A DNA stretch of 64,000 bases from CAWGJF01 sp963822905 (GTDB lineage: Bacteria; Bacteroidota; Ignavibacteria; Ignavibacteriales; Ignavibacteriaceae), in assembly GCA_963822905.1 (NCBI GenBank), contig CAWGJF010000003.1, positions 186,001 to 250,000 of the forward strand, written 5' to 3'. Positions 62,445 to 64,000 of the stretch are shown here, in pieces. The translations under genes and the position numbers were made by a program. Position 1 is the first letter of the stretch. Each line of letters begins with the position of its first letter. The notes under the pieces were generated by a model, which was not told the origin of the DNA, ran no database searches, and was given only the letters and a program-made list of their open reading frames with translations.

Positions 62445-63545
62445 CTAAATTGGAATTTCAATTTCTGCAATTACTTTTTCCGGGTTCTCATTTTTAATAT
62501 CAAATTTTGCATTCTCACCATAGATCAGACTCAACCTGTGTTTTGTATTGCTTACTCCGAATCCTTTAGATTTTTTCAAATCTTCTTCAAAAAGGTGACC
62601 CGAATTTTTTATTTCAACATGTAAATAAGAATTATCAACTCTGGATTTAACAGATATTTCTCCACCTTCAGTTCTTTTAGATATTCCATGCTTAATTCCA
62701 TTTTCCACTAAGGTCTGAATCATCATCGGCGGGATTTCAATTTTCCTGGACCTGGAATCAATATTCAAACTGTATTTTAATCTTTCTTCGAAACGGATTT
62801 TTTCAAGATCAAGATAATCTTTTACATTTCCCATTTCATCTTCAAACGGAACCATTTCCATTCTTTCCATCTTTAACGAATAACGCAGCAGGTTGGATAA
62901 TTTTGTGATCGCTGTTTTTGCAGACTCGGGATCTTCTTCAATAAGTGCACGAATGCTGTTCATTGCATTGAACATAAAATGAGGATTGAGCTGAGACTTT
63001 AAAGTTTTGAGTTCATAATCTTTAACAGCAGCTTCCCAGATTAATGATTCAATTTCTTTCTTCTTATAATTTTCAAAATAGTGAACGGCAAAGTAAACAA
63101 GTGACCAGAAAAATATTATTGCAGATAGATTTGTAAACCCTGCAATAAGCTGGCCCATTTTAAATTCTTCTTCTCTTGCATGAAGCAGAAAACTAAGTGT
63201 AAAAACAATTCCATAAAAAATAATTCCCGAAACTAAACTGGATACAACAATTCTGATAACCCCTTTTCCTAATGTTGAACTCAACCAGTTTTGTTTCCTG
63301 ATAATTTTGCGGAGCAGGTGAGTTATGATAACACCAAAAATGCCGATAAATATCCACAGAATTAAACGAGGCAAGGTTAGTTTTTCAAAAGAAGCGACAA
63401 CAATTACGTTTATTAATACGAACAAAAACCAGCCTGAAAGCTGACTAAGCCAGTATATCTTTTTTCGGCTCATATTAAAACTCTTTTCAGGCTTGCTGCT
63501 GATTGTATTTTCAATCGGAATTTGTTTGTTATAATTTGGATGCAT
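62445..63545 (-). CDS. LytS-like sensor histidine kinase (His_kinase, PF06580)
   Basis: A membrane kinase of about 366 residues. Four hydrophobic segments lie at about 40-170 of the chain (WFLFVLINVIVV, LILWIFIGIFGVIITHLL, VIRIVVSSLVSGIIFYGI, LSAIIFFWSLVYFAVHYF), with no large external domain. The His_kinase block is LKTLKSQLNPHFMFNAMNSI, with the active His in NPHFMFNA. The ATPase segment includes PPMMIQTLVENGIKHGIS and KGFGVSNTKHRLSLIYG. The start could also be the ATG at 63473 (before SRKKIYWLSQ), which would look more usual for the family. It pairs with the downstream LytTR regulator. Confidence 0.9.
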   Translation of the reverse strand: MHPNYNKQIPIENTISSKPEKSFNMSRKKIYWLSQLSGWFLFVLINVIVVASFEKLTLPRLILWIFIGIFGVIITHLLRKIIRKQNWLSSTLGKGVIRIVVSSLVSGIIFYGIVFTLSFLLHAREEEFKMGQLIAGFTNLSAIIFFWSLVYFAVHYFENYKKKEIESLIWEAAVKDYELKTLKSQLNPHFMFNAMNSIRALIEEDPESAKTAITKLSNLLRYSLKMERMEMVPFEDEMGNVKDYLDLEKIRFEERLKYSLNIDSRSRKIEIPPMMIQTLVENGIKHGISKRTEGGEISVKSRVDNSYLHVEIKNSGHLFEEDLKKSKGFGVSNTKHRLSLIYGENAKFDIKNENPEKVIAEIEIPI

Positions 63546-63571
63546 TAAATATAAAACTAATCTCAATTAAG

Positions 63572-63605
63572 ATAAAAGAAGCCGACTGTCTTAGGCCGGC
63601 TTTTT
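63572..63605 (-). terminator. Probable terminator after rseP
   Basis: AAGCCG at 63579-63584 and CGGCTT at 63597-63602 form a six-base stem, with T-runs on both sides, so it could act in either direction. It lies between the rseP stop at 63699 and the sensor kinase start. Confidence 0.55.
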
Positions 63606-63698
63606 AACAACTGAAATCTAATCAGCTTTATTCTGAAAGGTGTGAATTTTTATTTCAACGGTTTTATGTGTTGATAAAAGGGTACCCGCCCGAGGATA

Positions 63699-64000
63699 TC
63701 ATAGTGATAAAATATCGTTATAAATAATGAAAGCCATTAAAAGCAGCAAAATTATAAAGCCAGTGTTCTGGATTGCAATTTTAATTTTAACAGGGATTTC
63801 TCTTTTGAATATTCCTTCAATTAAAATCATTACAAGATGACCACCATCAAGAACGGGGAAAGGCATAATGTTAATTAATGCAAGGCTCAAACTCAGAACA
63901 GCAAGAAAGTAAAGAAAACTTTCAAATCCGACATTGGCAGATTTTGCTGCCAGTTGTGCAATCTTAACTGGTCCACCAAAAGCTTTTCCGAACTCAACAT
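63699..64000 (-). CDS. rseP: RseP/site-2 metalloprotease, partial (5' end beyond right edge)
   Basis: The frame is open to the right edge, so the N-terminus is missing. The visible 100 residues are the C-terminal part of a RIP metalloprotease: FGKAFGGPVKIAQLA, then SLSLALINIMPFPVLDGGHLVM, which contains the conserved LDG metal-ligand motif, and a final hydrophobic segment FIILLLLMAFIIYN. The HExxH motif should lie off-window. Such enzymes cleave membrane-bound anti-sigma factors. The two membrane anti-sigma proteins at 47-50 kb are conceivable substrates, by inference only. Confidence 0.88.
   Translation of the reverse strand, partial: VEFGKAFGGPVKIAQLAAKSANVGFESFLYFLAVLSLSLALINIMPFPVLDGGHLVMILIEGIFKREIPVKIKIAIQNTGFIILLLLMAFIIYNDILSL

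Noticed and set aside
1..64000. tRNA, rRNA, riboswitch, insertion sequence or prophage
   Set aside because: No cloverleaf or TFC-loop sequence, rRNA segment, transposase, integrase or phage structural gene was seen on reading both strands. A covariance-model search was not possible here.

Overview
The window is AT-rich, gene-dense bacterial DNA with 53 protein-coding loci on both strands and no rRNA or tRNA gene that I can see. The most likely source is a member of Ignavibacteria or a close relative in the Bacteroidota/Chlorobiota group. The evidence is secreted proteins ending in a type IX secretion-type C-terminal domain with the YPNPFNP motif, families common in that group (DUF5686, DUF4922, LytTR/His_kinase pairs, SpoIIE proteins with a 7TM region), and a TAnnTTTG-like promoter word before valS. 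Both edges cut genes: a secreted M28 peptidase at the left and an RseP-type protease at the right.

Layout. 1-6.2 kb: M28 peptidase, thioredoxin-like protein, DUF2203, TPR protein, lysine-rich secreted protein, an OmpR-type two-component system and a lipoprotein. 6.2-11.1 kb: serC with a DUF1015 gene, an FNR-like oxidoreductase, an esterase and an acid phosphatase lipoprotein. 11.2-12.8 kb: a three-gene HipBST-type toxin-antitoxin operon behind four evenly spaced operator-like palindromes. 12.9-20.2 kb: Met-rich YHS protein, valS, DinB protein, a small GIY-YIG nuclease bracketed by palindromic repeats, and the ergothioneine genes egtD and egtB. 20.4-30.3 kb: two secreted proteases, an ATP-cone/P-loop kinase fusion, OsmC, a frameshifted NRDE gene, a HAD phosphatase, and the two saccharopine-pathway enzymes tail to tail. 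30.5-35.3 kb: T9SS cargo, including an M6-type protease gene split by a frameshift. 35.7-46.3 kb: DUF5686 outer-membrane protein, CBM20/7TM/SpoIIE phosphatase, RRM protein, rsgA, radA, alaS. 46.3-49.8 kb: two tandem ECF sigma/anti-sigma pairs, one anti-sigma ending in a TonB domain. 49.8-64 kb: arginase, a SpoIID/glycosyltransferase/DUF4922 operon, DUF885 peptidase, GH13 amylase lipoprotein, HU, an outer-membrane barrel, a LytTR two-component pair and rseP.

Working together: the ergothioneine pair, OsmC and YHS protein point to thiol, peroxide and metal stress handling. The sigma/anti-sigma/TonB block looks like an envelope-signalling unit duplicated in place, with a conserved 20-bp word at the same distance from both sigma start codons. 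Four areas deserve most attention: the hip operon with its operators; the palindrome families that surround the GIY-YIG gene and, in one case, sit in frame inside egtB; the two frameshifted genes; and the anti-sigma/TonB fusion. Most intergenic regions are under 250 bases. The only gene-free stretch above 300 bases is 35315-35719.
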